A DNA stretch of 64,000 nt, taken from NCBI GenBank assembly GCA_020064725.1, contig JAGTWJ010000003.1, positions 1,736,001 to 1,800,000 on the forward strand, written 5' to 3'. Shown one piece after another: positions 1 to 10,719 of this stretch. The translations under genes were made by a program, and so were the position numbers. The stretch is from Drechslerella dactyloides. Its lineage: Eukaryota; Ascomycota; Orbiliomycetes; Orbiliales; Orbiliaceae. The notes below the pieces were generated by a model that saw nothing but the letters and a program-made list of their open reading frames with translations, searched no databases and had not been told where the DNA came from. Each line of letters begins with the position of its first letter. Position 1 is the stretch's first letter.

Positions 1-202
1 AGTCGAGGGGTTCAAGGTCATGGATCAGCTAGCTCTTACGGTATACTAAGTTTCAGTATTCATTCTCAGTGGAAGGGATTAGATGCCACCAATTGCAATA
101 GGTGTATGCGAGACTCCATAACATTCCTTTTCTCTAGCTCCCAGCGTTCGACAAACAAAGAGTTCCAAACCTACACTCTCCCTCTAGCATCTCCCTGAGA
201 AA

Positions 203-1243
203 ATGTTCAGCGTTAGTCAAAAGTATGCCCGCATTCCTAAGGAAGAGGAAGACGGGCAAACTGAACATCCCACCTTTGTCTCTCAGAGATGGTGGAAGAG
301 ACTGGAAAGATTCTGGTTTTATGAATTCTCATTTGGGCTCTCGGTGATATTGAATATCATTCTTGTTGGACTGCTTTACATCTCTCATCGACCCTCGAAA
401 TCAAGTTATAATTCTCATTTTCCACAGTTGATATATTGTAAGAGACTGTAACCCGTGAGGAGAAGCAATCGATATCGTTAGTAGTCAACTGATGTAGCCT
501 CGCGTTTAGCTCCTGCACAAGATGCTGTTCACTACGAACTCAAGACATTCGAAAGTTCATTCCACAATAACAGCGCCTACACTGGCTATCCCGACTCTGA
601 AATCAATCAACGCTGGAAACAACTTTATCGAGTAGGAAACTCGCTTATCAGCAAAGCCGAGGCAGCACAGCTACCTAATAAGACGATTGCTGCCACTACA
701 GGTAGCGATGACTACCTCGTTGTGATTTCGGTTTTCCATGACCTACATTGTCTGGTGTGCAACATCACAAGCTGTATCTCTTGTGACTTTCAATTGACTA
801 TATGATAACAGGACCGAATCCGACAATCTCTGTGGTATTTCTATGATGATCGATGGAACAGCACATACAATCCTTTCACGATCGAGCGCCCGGAGACCTA
901 TAAGCCCCATGGTTTAAATGGAATAATTCACCTTGATCACTGCATCAACATCATCCGGCAGTCTGTGCAGTGCTTTTCGGATGTAACGCCCTATGTGTTT
1001 CAGTGGAGCGAAGAAGCTCAGTCAGTTCATGCGTATGCAAACGTGGTACACATGTGCCGCAACTTCGAAGCAGTATGAATCCTCCTTTTGCTCGCTAGTG
1101 TCGCTGGAGCTAACTAAAACTTTGTATAGGTTCGTGAATGGGCTCTAGAAAGAACGTTCACAGGTTCATGGGATGGAGTAGACCATCGTGATGAACAAGG
1201 CGGATGTAGATCTGGGGAATCGGGAGATTGCCTTACCATATAG
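203..1243 (+). CDS. UstYa-family (DUF3328) oxidase, copy 1
   Basis: Four exons (203-437, 510-754, 812-1072, 1130-1243; introns 72, 57 and 57 nt, all GT-AG) give a 284-residue protein. It has a short cytosolic N-terminus, one membrane segment at about residues 48-62 (LSVILNIILVGLLYI), then the family's YSPA entry and a Tyr-x-Gly-Tyr-Pro stretch. Both diagnostic HxxHC motifs are present: HDLHC just before intron 2 and HLDHC in exon 3. A Met-Cys-Arg-Asn-Phe segment matches the usual C-terminal MCRxF. In characterised dikaritin pathways (ustiloxin, phomopsin, cyclochlorotine) such proteins act in membranes as oxidases that cyclise or hydroxylate peptides; the two HxxHC motifs are thought to bind metal. 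The substrate here is unknown. Two more family members lie within 2 kb, which argues for one biosynthetic locus. Start chosen at the only ATG giving a full N-terminus. Confidence 0.85.
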
Positions 1244-1341
1244 TTATAATCTGAGAATTTCGTTCCAATGAATTTATATAGATTTTATCGATTGATCAAA
1301 TCGAATCCATGAAGAAAACATACAATTAAAACAATGTTCAT

Positions 1342-2061
1342 CTATTTGAAAACACTATACAATGTATCACCCTGCTTCCAATCCCAGAGGTCCACTTGCT
1401 TCCCATTCATCTCAAACAGAAAACTCGTATCTCTGCACTGATGGGTATATCCCATCCCATGGATTCTTCTACCATGCTTGTTATTAACCACAATATTTTC
1501 CGCAGGCTCAATAGTCGGATCAGCGGCACACATAATAGACTACAAGGAGATGTTAACACACACCTCTATGCGAATTTTGTGTATCATGGCTCATACCTGA
1601 ATAAGATAGCTGATACAATGCCCCGCATGTTCAGCATACTCGCTCTCACTATGCACATGTTGATTCATCATAGTAGCTGGATTGAGAGAATCCTTCCACA
1701 TCTTGATGCAGTGCAGAGCGTGAAACATAGAAATTCCCCATGCTTCGGGCCGTGAGCCAGCAGTTTTATTTACCCATAGAACATTTGCCTTGGGAAGCTC
1801 CTCCAAGATTGTAAGGTCCGAATAGATCGTCGGTACGGTCACTTGCTTCTCGGTATGCCCATGGTGGTGACTGTGGTCGTGATGGGCTGCGCTCGCTTTA
1901 GCTGCGGGAGAGCAGACAGGATGAGCGGCATCGAGGGTTCGAATAGCAGATAGAACTTGATCTCGGAATATTGCGAGGGTGATGGTAATGATAATGAGAG
2001 AGCCAATGAAAATTCCAAAGAGCCACTGGCAGGAGTTGGTCCGTTGTCCCTTTGGTGCCAT
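1342..2061 (-). CDS. UstYa-family (DUF3328) oxidase, copy 2
   Basis: Two exons on the minus strand (2061-1597 and 1539-1342; 57-nt GT-AG intron) encode 220 residues. A membrane helix lies at about residues 13-31. It is followed by a His-rich luminal linker (HHDHSHHHGH) that is unusual for the family and could add metal affinity, though that is inference. The two HxxHC motifs are HALHC and HAGHC, and the intron falls between HAGHCISYLIQ and SIMCAADPTIEP. That MCAAD segment and the later THQCRD are strong UstYa signatures. This copy is closer to the short UstYa/UstYb type than copies 1 and 3, which carry the longer YSPA-type core. Its stop lies about 100 bp from the end of copy 1 (convergent), and it is divergent from copy 3 across an 800-bp shared upstream region. 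Confidence 0.85.
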
Positions 2062-2862
2062 GGTGCGAGTTTGATTGTATCAACGAGTCGTGTACAGAGA
2101 TAATGTGTCAAAGATGAGAAAGACTTCGATGAAGCTAGTAGGAGACGACTCTGTATTCACGTATGATAGAGACTGGATTGGATGCATAAACTACCTGCTA
2201 GCATGCTACTTACTGTCCCAAGCTGACGCGAAAATGAAGACCAATTGGGCAACGGGAACTTACCGTCAACTATATTGAACTAGAATCCCCGGTTAGCCAG
2301 CCGTGTTCCAGGTTTCGATACGAAGTCGCAAAATTGCATATATACAATGATGCTGATATCCCGATGCTCATCGCCTTACTCAAAAAGGTAGTTCGTCAAG
2401 TGGAAGAACGTTTTAGTCTTGGGGACGCTGACCCTAAGACCGTTGCACAGATCAGGCAAGTGGGATATGAATAATCACATCCCTGTGCCTCGGCCGAAAA
2501 GTCATGACACCATCACGCAGGTTGCCTGGCGCCAGCCTTGTGATAATCTGCCTGCAAATGAAAATGTGCGATTACATGCAACGTAACACTAGTTAGGGCC
2601 AACTTGAACCGCAGTGATGCACTGCGTATCGGGTGTTGGACTAACGGATTGTTTGGGCAACTCGATAATGATTGTCATACGCAGACATGGGGCGTTAGAG
2701 AGCTCGAGAGGAACAGCTTTAACATAATCATCCCAGGGGATCCGACCCTTCCATAAGGTCCAATGACTTCTCATCCCATATCTCGAAGTCCCCAACTACT
2801 TCCATGCGTCGACGCTACAGTTCTTCGTCCCTTAAATTTTGTTATCTTCGTTGATTGACAAA
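2062..2862. promoter_or_regulatory. Shared divergent upstream region of UstYa copies 2 and 3
   Basis: This is an 801-bp stretch between two divergently transcribed UstYa-like genes. I see no supported coding sequence in it; the short ORFs lack family features. It is the natural place for a bidirectional promoter that would co-express the pair, but I could not identify a specific regulator site. The role is inferred from position only. Confidence 0.4.
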
Positions 2863-3915
2863 ATGGTCTTTTTCCGCCGCTTTTACAGCCTCATACCGGA
2901 GCGGCGAAGATCAGAAGAGTCTTTCGACAGTGAAAGCAGCCTCCTCGCTGAAAAAGAAGGGAGTCAAGATGGCGTTGAGATTGTGTATCGATCTTATCCC
3001 CACTACATCCTCAGCTTCCTCCATATTACTCTCACGCTTTTCTTTGCTTTTACAACGGTAATGCTCTACATTAATATCAAAACCGCGGAGATGCACAACC
3101 CGCAACTCACATACTGTAAGTTGGGACCAATGAAACGGATTTGAAACGAAATACTAAGGTAGATATAGCTCCTGCAGCAGGCGCCGTCAAGTATACAACC
3201 AGGCTGTTCGACAGCGGTCTCAACTACGGTAAAACCATATATCAGGGACCTCCAGCGAAGAAAAGCAACGATGCATGGACCGCTCTTTTCGTTCACGGTT
3301 TGACTCGAATTAGTGCTGCCGAAGCTGCACCTATGCATAACAAAACTCTCCCGATTCCCGATGATCCTGAGTATTATATTTCATCACTAGCAGTTTTCCA
3401 CCAACTGCATTGCCTAGTGAGTCGAGCGTACTATCTCGAGCAGATAGATCGTGCATATACTGACAAGGTGCACCGCATAGAATGCCATCCGCATGGCCCT
3501 CTGGAATACCACTCTCCTGCGCGGCGACGAGGATGAAACCGAAATGCGTCATCTTGACCACTGCGTGGACATGATTCGACAAGCAATAATGTGCCATTCG
3601 GATATCTCACCCTTTGTATGGGCGCGAGATCCGCGAGACGGAAAAGCCAAGGGAATCTCGAGCGTTACACACACCTGTCGCGATTTCGATGCTATCCAGG
3701 AATGGGCTGCGGCTCGACGCTTCCGCACAGGCTTTAACACTAGCAAGGTCGTCAGCGGGGATCCGTTGGGATGGGCAGATTATCAATTCGTTTTGGATTA
3801 TGGCGAGGTGACAGACTGGGAGAAGCAGGAGCCGGACTATAAGAATTGGGCGGCGGGTAAAAAAAAGGAGATGTTGGCTTCTGGGCAGATTTTCTATGAG
3901 AATGATGATATTTAA
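2863..3915 (+). CDS. UstYa-family (DUF3328) oxidase, copy 3
   Basis: Three exons (2863-3115, 3169-3416, 3481-3915; introns 53 and 64 nt) encode 311 residues. A single membrane helix at about residues 50-70 precedes the spliced LTYSPA entry. HQLHC ends exon 2 and HLDHC lies early in exon 3. The joined sequence HQLHCLNAIRMALW and the later THTCRDF are textbook for the long UstYa type. The C-terminus (about residues 240-311) is charged and longer than in copy 1. Copies 1 and 3 share exon phases at the YSPA and first HxxHC junctions, which suggests they descend from one duplicated gene. The start at 2863 is the first ATG; a nearby upstream in-frame codon is TTG and was not used. Likely role: membrane oxidase in peptide or secondary-metabolite tailoring, substrate unknown. 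Confidence 0.86.
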
Positions 3916-4120
3916 ATGTATGTTCGTGACCTCGGGAAATAGATAAATGTCTATGGAGGCAGGTGTTTATTTAGAATGAAAGAATTTTTATAATAAACTC
4001 GATGATGACAGCCTGGTTCAATGTGCCGAAAACGATATATTGATAGAGCATGGAATATACCAGGTTAAAGGGTTGGGGAGCAGTGCCACTAGCGTAATAT
4101 TTGAGTAGATAGAGCAGGGC

Positions 4121-4136
4121 TATAAATTATAAATAA
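4121..4136 (+). promoter_or_regulatory. TATA-like element upstream of GNAT gene
   Basis: TATAAATTATAAATAA lies 153 bp before the GNAT start codon and is followed by a pyrimidine-rich leader. It is a plausible core promoter element; recognition is by sequence only. Confidence 0.4.
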
Positions 4137-4288
4137 GACACTCTTATCTTACTTCTCTTTGGTCGCCTTTCATCCCTCTTCCACGCCAAGCGCATATTAT
4201 ACAACTCCAACACCAATTTTCTTCCAATACTCAATTGATCAAGCGAATCAATTTCTAGAGTTTCTTCACCAAAACCAACCTCAGCACA

Positions 4289-5011
4289 ATGGGGATTTCG
4301 CTACAGCAAATCGATAAGAGCGATATCGCAGAGCTTGTTAAAGTTCACACAGATGCATTCAAGGCCGACCAATTCTCGAATTTCATGCTCTCTGGCAAAC
4401 CGCCAGGGGCGCATGAAAGCCTTATGGAGAAATCATTGAACGCATGGTTCTCCGATCCAACATATTGGATGGTTAAAGCCGTTAACGATGATGGAGCTAT
4501 TGTCGGTTGGGCGTGTTGGCTGACCAAAGCCATGGACAACACCGAAAAACAAGTCCCATCGAATGCTACGGATACCAAAGAGACGAAGGGCACATCACCG
4601 CCATTAGAAACCGGGCCTACGACTTCATCCGCAGAGACGAGAGATAAATCTGTCTCCAAACCGCCGCCATCACAAGCGGAAACACCAGAGACACCGGCTC
4701 GTATAGTGGGCCGGCAGATGCGCAATGATACGATGAAATGGGAGCTCGACTCGATGACGGAGAATAAATACCTCGTTCTCCAAGGGCTCGTGACAAGCCC
4801 TGAGTACCAGTGCCGAGGGGTAGGGTCCCAGCTTATCAATTGGGGAGTTGAACGGGCTGATGCCAGACAGCTCCCATGTTGGTGCCATGCATCCCCTGCT
4901 GGGAATAAGCTTTACCTTAAGGCTGGATTCAAGGAGTTGGGAAATAGCGAATATGACCTCGGAGAGTTTGGGAGATACACATTTCGATATATGCTGCGTC
5001 CGGTTTCATAA
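4289..5011 (+). CDS. GNAT-family N-acetyltransferase
   Basis: Intronless, 240 residues. The fold signature is split. An N-terminal half (residues 1-87) carries the beginning of a GNAT domain with VKAVNDDGAIVGWACW (beta strands preceding motif A). A low-complexity Thr/Pro/Ser/Glu insert at about 90-145 follows. The acetyl-CoA-binding half has LQGLVTSPEYQCRGVGSQL, in which Q-x-R-G-V-G at about 174-179 is the phosphate-binding loop. YLKAGF at about 205 is the typical motif-B end. Proteins of this type in filamentous fungi acetylate small molecules or amines; the substrate cannot be told. It lies 373 bp downstream of UstYa copy 3 on the same strand and could be a tailoring enzyme of the same locus, which is inference from position. 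Confidence 0.85.
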   Translation: MGISLQQIDKSDIAELVKVHTDAFKADQFSNFMLSGKPPGAHESLMEKSLNAWFSDPTYWMVKAVNDDGAIVGWACWLTKAMDNTEKQVPSNATDTKETKGTSPPLETGPTTSSAETRDKSVSKPPPSQAETPETPARIVGRQMRNDTMKWELDSMTENKYLVLQGLVTSPEYQCRGVGSQLINWGVERADARQLPCWCHASPAGNKLYLKAGFKELGNSEYDLGEFGRYTFRYMLRPVS

Positions 5012-6274
5012 TGATTCCAACTGTTCGTCGCGAGAAAGCGCGGAGCTATCGTATCATACAATAACTGATATCAGATATCTTCAATCTCTTCATCAAACTC
5101 GTACTCTCTTGAGGCTCTCGGACGAGCGAAGGGGATTGGCTATCGCACGTAACTATAGTGATTAATCGATTCTTAACCAGATCTGATAGATTATTATTTC
5201 TATTAGGAATACTGGTTGGGAAAATCAACATTTGTTGTATGTAAAACAGAAGATAAAAAAACCACACTAGTGTCATCCATATATGTATATTTAAGAGGAG
5301 AGGACTTTGAGGTAGAGCTTGGCCTCGGGGTTTAAGGATTAGTCAGTATGCTCTTGATCCAATTTGAATTATTTTATTTGCTCGAAAGGGAAATTTTTTA
5401 CTACGTAAATATGACTTAATACCGGGATAAAAATCTCCAAGTTCTGGCTAGCGCTCGGCTAGTCATGCCAGCAGTTATTCGTGTCCGAAGCTAGTCATGC
5501 CGAAGACTAGTCATGCCCGAGGCTAGCCTAAATTGCTTGTAATTATTGTGGCTTTTCCACCCTAGCGAGTACCTCGCAGGATCTCCGGCAAGCTCGGAGC
5601 GTTTGCGTCCCCGAGACTAGATCTATAGAGTTGTGATTGGTTAGCCAAGCCGTCCGAGCCTGGTGGGGCCTGGGCGGGCTATCAATTTAACTTTTCTAAG
5701 TTCCAGCGGTCGCATCCAGCTCCCAGAGAGCTGTTTCATGTTCCAGCTGGCACAGTTGACAGTCAGAAAAATTGGAATAATGGAGCCTAAGTAATTTCTA
5801 TAGTGATGGTGATTTTGTTTTTCGAAACAGCCGCCGTGCATGCGGTGAAGGGCTTCAAACAGATCTATTCACAGATCTATTCACAGATTCAATAAAATCA
5901 TTGCAGCAATTTTGACTGTAGTAAATTTCTTTTTGACGTCACTGCAAAATTTGCAAAATTTGCAAAAAAAGTGCCATGGACTGGGTGAAGTACTCCTATA
6001 CAAAGGTCTTCCAATTCTAATTCTTTTTCACTGTCTGTACCTGGCAAAATGTAGCGGTCAGCTACCTGTCATACATCGTCTCGGGGTACCATCCTCCCAG
6101 CGCCCCAAACGATCCCTTGTGTCAGGTTTGGATTGGGCAGAATCCAGCGATCAGAACCTTCCCGAGTTCCAACTAGTACCTGGGAAGGTATAGTGGTTGG
6201 CGAGTCATGCACCCGAGACTAAGTCATGCACTTCCCCCATATCCTTCCTCAGGTGAGGATTTCGACAACGTGCA
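5012..6274. other. Gene-free spacer with short direct repeats
   Basis: 1.26 kb without a supported gene. It holds clustered copies of a CTAGTCATGCC-type motif (5456-5517), a related pair at 6201-6231, and short tandem repeats of CAGATCTATTCA (about 5860-5890) and of CAAAATTTG (about 5945-5970). Nothing resembles a transposase. Confidence 0.5.
5456..5517. repeat. Three CTAGTCATGCC direct repeats
   Basis: The 11-mer CTAGTCATGCC occurs three times within 62 bp (starting near 5459, 5491 and 5507). Two diverged copies of the same core, GAGTCATGCAC and AAGTCATGCAC, occur about 700 bp away at 6201-6231. The core includes the palindrome GACTAGTC in one copy. The arrangement could be protein-binding sites or the edges of a decayed element. 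Confidence 0.5.
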
Positions 6275-7803
6275 ATGTCATCGTCCTTTTGGGTGCCAAA
6301 CGCCTCCGCCATCCGCCGCTGGTGGATATACTCCCGATTACTCCTAGGAAGCTATCATGAATACGCGATACTCATCCTACCGCCAGCATTGTACTTCCGC
6401 CTCTCGCACCCGATCTTCACGCACAATTCTGCAACCCTGAGCCTGTACCTGGCCGTCGTCCTCGTGTTATTACCCGTCAAAACTGCAGGAGCATTGTGGA
6501 GCTTGGTCACTGGTAGTGGAGGCAATCATGGACGCCATAGATCCCGATATTCACAGACCCTGCTAGCAACACCTTCGAAAAAGGAGACTTCATGGCGTAC
6601 CGTCTGGATCATCAGTGGCCTCTTTGTGATCTGGACATACACATATGGGATCGGTAGCCCTTTCCCCGAGGCATCAGAACTCCTGCGCAATTCCGTCCTC
6701 CTCGAGCACAAAAAGTCCAATGCATCCTATTTTATCGCAGCCAGCTTCTGGAACAACGAACCCATCCTGGACCACTGGACACATGAAATGGAACTTCTTA
6801 TCGAAGCACTCGGTCGCAATAATGTCTATCTCTCCTTGACTGAGAACGACTCGGAAGACAACACAGCTTCGATGTTATTGCACTTCGGGCGCGTGCTCAC
6901 GAAAAAAGGGATACCACACTCGTTAAATATCACACGGGAACTTCGCGGATATCCTTCCAACATGCCTTGGCATGACATCCCTCACCGCATGTCCTATATG
7001 GCCAACCTGCGCAACGGCGCTCTACAACCGCTCTACGAAAACCTCACACCATTCCAGACGCTCGTGCTGCTAAACGACGTTGTGTATCATCACACCGACG
7101 TATTGAAGTTGATTATTGCGAGCAAAAGCAAGACGATGGCTTGCAGCATCGATATGGACGGCGCAACGCTGTACGACCAATGGGTTTTACGCGACTCGTG
7201 CGGGCGTTCCACGAGCGGGTTCTGGCCATTTTTCCTGGATGCTGAGGATAGGGATGCAGTAAGACGGGGTGGTGTTCTAAACGTGGGCACGTGCTGGAAC
7301 GGTATTGTGGTGTTGGACGCCGATCCGTTTCTGAATGCGAGTTTAAGAAGGGGAGAATGGAATGGCGGTACGCACTTGGCTCGTTTAATGGATGCGCTTG
7401 AGGACGTTTACTGATTGTTTTTTTAGAGCCGCTCCGATTTCCACAGCCACCGAGTTGCATCGTATCCGAGTGCTCGCTTCTGCCGCTCACACTTATAAAC
7501 CAAACGTCGGACCCGCGCGTGGTCATGGATTCGTCGGTAATAGTGGCGTATACAGTACGTTGGTGGAAATACTACGCAGTGTGGATGCGGACACCAATTG
7601 TCAGGCTATGGATGCGCATTTTCGAAGAACGATGGTGGGCAGTTTGGTGGTGGATGATATTCAGGGATGCACTACGATGGAAGGGACTCGACAGCGGTAA
7701 GGAAAAGGGAGAATGTATGGTAAAAGGATGGCCAAATTGTGAGGGCAAGGCGACATGGAGGAAAGGAAGCATAAGCTTGAGGAAAAAGGGCGAGGACTTG
7801 TAA
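6275..7803 (+). CDS. GT69 family glycosyltransferase (CAP59/CMT1-like)
   Basis: Two exons (6275-7405 and 7471-7803, 65-nt GT-AG intron) give 487 residues. The N-terminal third has hydrophobic segments at about 24-40, 51-70 and 112-127, consistent with a Golgi type II or multi-pass anchor. The catalytic region follows the CAP59_mtransfer pattern: LLNDVVYHHTDVLKL, then ACSIDMDGATLYDQWVLRDS (Asp-x-Asp-type metal site and the Tyr-Asp-x-x-x-Leu-Arg-Asp signature), FWPFF, and VGTCWNGIVVLDADPF. The second exon supplies the C-terminal CSLLPLTL and VIVAYTVRWWKYY part normally found in the family. Without the splice the ORF stops early at 7414. The family is known for alpha-1,3-mannosyl transfer in capsule or glycan assembly. 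Acceptor unknown. The last 60 residues are Lys/Gly-rich and atypical. Confidence 0.82.
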
Positions 7804-8344
7804 GGTTTCCATTATTGATTAGAAACCATAGATATGTATCGAATGCGGCGCGTTTGAGTCTGGTAAAATGGTATGATGATTTATGCGAGTGCATTGCTTC
7901 TATTTTACACCATGCATGCCGGATGGCAATAAGAGACCGACTTGCTATCTTGATCGTTGTCATGTATACAACATACCAGTCCAATACACATGCATGCACA
8001 CATGCACACATGCACACGCATACACAATTAATAGTTAAAGGGATCAATTGCTCTTCGACCCATGATTCCGGCCTCCGAGATCGACTATATACCGACTGAC
8101 AAAATCAAATTCCCATTTTGTTCTATTGGATTTATTCTTCGAACATGAAAAAAACAAAAGAAGAAAAAGCTGAGCTACTTCGCAGCCAAAGGAAGGCGTC
8201 TGGCTTGCGACAGGCTGCAGGCTAGAAAAGAAAGATAAATATATGGAGCCAGGAAAATGGAATATTGGTCCCATAAGCCCGAGATTGCACCCAATACATA
8301 TGCCCTTTTGTAATAATTCTCTAGATATCCACAGTGCGTAACGC
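7804..8344. other. Intergenic spacer with ACATGC microsatellite
   Basis: 541 bp between the GT69 gene and the stop of the convergent secreted orphan. It contains an (ACATGC/ACACATGC)n simple repeat at about 7988-8025 and copy A of the dispersed 33-nt repeat (8178-8210). No supported gene. Confidence 0.5.
8178..8210. repeat. Dispersed 33-nt repeat, copy A
   Basis: Thirty-three bases from 8178 are identical to 17000-17032 in the same orientation. The block starts CTTCGCAGCCAAAGG and ends CTGGCTTGCGA. It lies about 135 bp past the stop of the minus-strand secreted orphan. A diverged relative is at about 19379-19413. It is non-coding in any supported gene model. Confidence 0.7.
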
Positions 8345-9830
8345 TCATCCATATCGATCGGCATTCCACCGCCCTCTTCGGGGGTCATTGAAGGGCCACC
8401 GGGGATCACTGAAAGGCCAGTCACTCAAAGCTTCAATTGGATCAAGCTGTCCTTCCAACTGCGGATTCGCTGGCTGTTGTTGTTGCTGCTGTGGTCCTCC
8501 GAAATAATTCATGTTTATCGCAAGCTGTTCTGTCGCCGGGAACCTACTGACCTGCATGCCACCCCCGTAGTTTTGCCTAACCGGGGGCTCCTGTTCTTTT
8601 TCCTCTTCCTCCTGAGGTTGTACCTGCGGGGTGATGGTCGAAGGTCGTCTGATCGCGCTTCCTATTCTGCTTGCGAACCTGCCAATGGAGTCAAACCACC
8701 CTCCCTTTTGCTCTGTAATGCCAGTGCCGGGCTTGTCAATTTTCTGGTTTTCAAACTGAACCTCCTGAAGTGACTTGGGCTCCTGAGAGCCAAGCGCAGC
8801 GATATACTCTTGACGTCGTTCGTCCGTCAAGGGAGTTAGCCCCTCCCACACACTCCCGTCCGAAACCACGAACGAGACGGCCGGATAGTCTTCCGTAGGC
8901 GTTCCGAGGAGCCCTTGAGTTATTCGATAACCCAATCTGAATGTCGACCCTCTTTTGATATAGCCGAGCGGCACTGTGATAAAATGAACATTTTGTCAGT
9001 CCTCAAGACGCCCTACGCGGAAACCCCGATAATCCAGAGCTCAGCATGCTTTTGGGATTCGTACTCCGTAGTCTTCGATTATTGTGGATATGCCCATAGT
9101 AGACGACTCGATCGTATGGGCGAAGATCTAAACCGCCACTTTCAGTAAGCATCTCAGGCCGATCGATATTGAGAATTTCCCCGTCTCTCTTTATTTTGAA
9201 CCTAGATCATCGCAAACCAAACCATTAGTGTCTATAGATGCCGCTTAATTACGACCAAAGTATTCAGCTGATATCAATGGCTGGTTATTTGAACTGAACT
9301 TACTCAAGCGGCCAGTTTTCGAATTTCTTGATCTCCATGGTAAGTGGTGATCCGCGCTGCTCTTCCATGTATATCTTCGGCGATGGGGGATCCGTCCTAG
9401 GCGGCCCGCCCAGGTTCACTATTTGCCTGGTTGTATCTGGATCATAGTAAAAACTGTCCCGAATCCCAGGATTTTCTGGATCCGCAGGAGTTGCAAACCA
9501 GTATTCGTCGGCATTTTCATTCGCGCACGTCGTAATTTCGCGATCGATCGCAAAAACCTGATCACCGATACCGAGGCCCTGTGTTCCGCGGCACACTGCG
9601 GACGAAGTGCTGGATTAATATTTCATTTTCGGCTTGAGACCGCGAAGATGCATAAATTGTAAGTAGCCTTGACGTCCAATCCACTCACATTGCCAAGGGT
9701 ATGTGCGCTCGTTGGTATTGTCGTTAACTTCGATTTGAACGCCGTCTCCATTCACTAGACAAGGTAATATCAGGACCAGTGGAAATGCCCATGAAGCCCA
9801 CCGCTCCAGTGGGATCGCCTTCGGCAACAT
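8345..9830 (-). CDS. Secreted orphan protein with C-terminal WPFxDPR repeat
   Basis: Four exons on the minus strand: 9830-9689, 9595-9304, 9201-9065 and 8973-8345 (introns 93, 102 and about 91 nt). The third donor is ambiguous: 9064 with GTACGA is preferred, but 9016 with GTAGGG would leave a 43-nt intron. The product is about 399 residues. Residues 1-28 form a signal peptide ending PCLVNG. I do not recognise the mature domain; it has two early cysteines (after YPWQ and in REITTCAN) and the fourth exon carries LGYIKRGSTFRLGYRI. The C-terminal 130 residues are low complexity: a Gln/Glu-rich stretch, a run of seven Gln, then a tandem WPFSDPR-WPFNDPR followed by RGRW at the very end. No Kex2 KR repeats, so not a classical peptide precursor. 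Secretion is well supported; function unknown. Confidence 0.68.
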
Positions 9831-10719
9831 GACAAACAAGGCCAATTTCAACGGCGGGGTCGATTTCTGACTATAGCGACCCAATGCCTTGTAAATCTGT
9901 CGTGGCGATAAAGAGTCGATAATGAAAGACTCGTCACGCTTCTGGCATATGGTATTAGCATGGCAGCTACGCGCGTGCAGGCGAGGGCATTAGTGAAGTT
10001 TCTCTTATCCGCGCAAACGCCGCCGGCTCAGGTGGTGAGCCAATATGCTGTAGGTTTGCCCTTAGTAAGTGAATATCGGAAAATCCGACTTACAAGATCA
10101 TCTAGTGGCTACTATTGCAGTGGTAGATTAGTTGATTACGCTAATTACGATCCATGCATGATTGAGGATATAAAGACCTGGAGATAGTGTTCTGGTAGCT
10201 GCGTGGAAAGCATCAACACAATTGCGTAAAATAAAACACTCGGTTTTAATTATTCCTCCGCAGCCAGCTGCCCTGGGACTAAGATGCTATGGATCATGAT
10301 CACAGTATTCACCAGCAAGTCGATGATACATTATATCAAGACCTCACTGCGCACAATATTATACAAAAAATACATTTGAGCGGTCTTCAATTCAAAGCCC
10401 GCTGTCCTAGCACAACTGCTCCAAAGCAAGATAGGTCCTCCAGTCAACGCGGCTACACTGCACTGACGCCGGTTCACAACTCGCTCAGGCTTATACACCA
10501 CACGGCACGCCCACGAAGCCAGGTTCTGACGTTCTACCAAAAGGGAATATAAGCGCTTCCCATATTGCTAGAAGTTTGTAGGGGCGACAAGTCGGCTCCT
10601 ACACTCACCAAAGCCCATCTCCTGACACATCTGAACATCTGGTCTGCCCCTGCCATGAGAATCCCCATCGAAAGATCCCCCCCAAGCCTCGTCAACAGCC
10701 TCACCATCAATAACAAGCC
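9831..10719. other. Intergenic region, no supported gene
   Basis: 889 bp between divergent genes. Short ORFs on both strands lack recognisable features and codon continuity. I see only the presumed promoters of the flanking genes. Confidence 0.45.

Noticed and set aside
8345..9830. Secreted orphan as a classical dikaritin (UstA-type) precursor
   Set aside because: It has a signal peptide and a short C-terminal repeat, but only two repeats and no Lys-Arg processing sites, and a large globular part. Kept as a low-level finding rather than a call.
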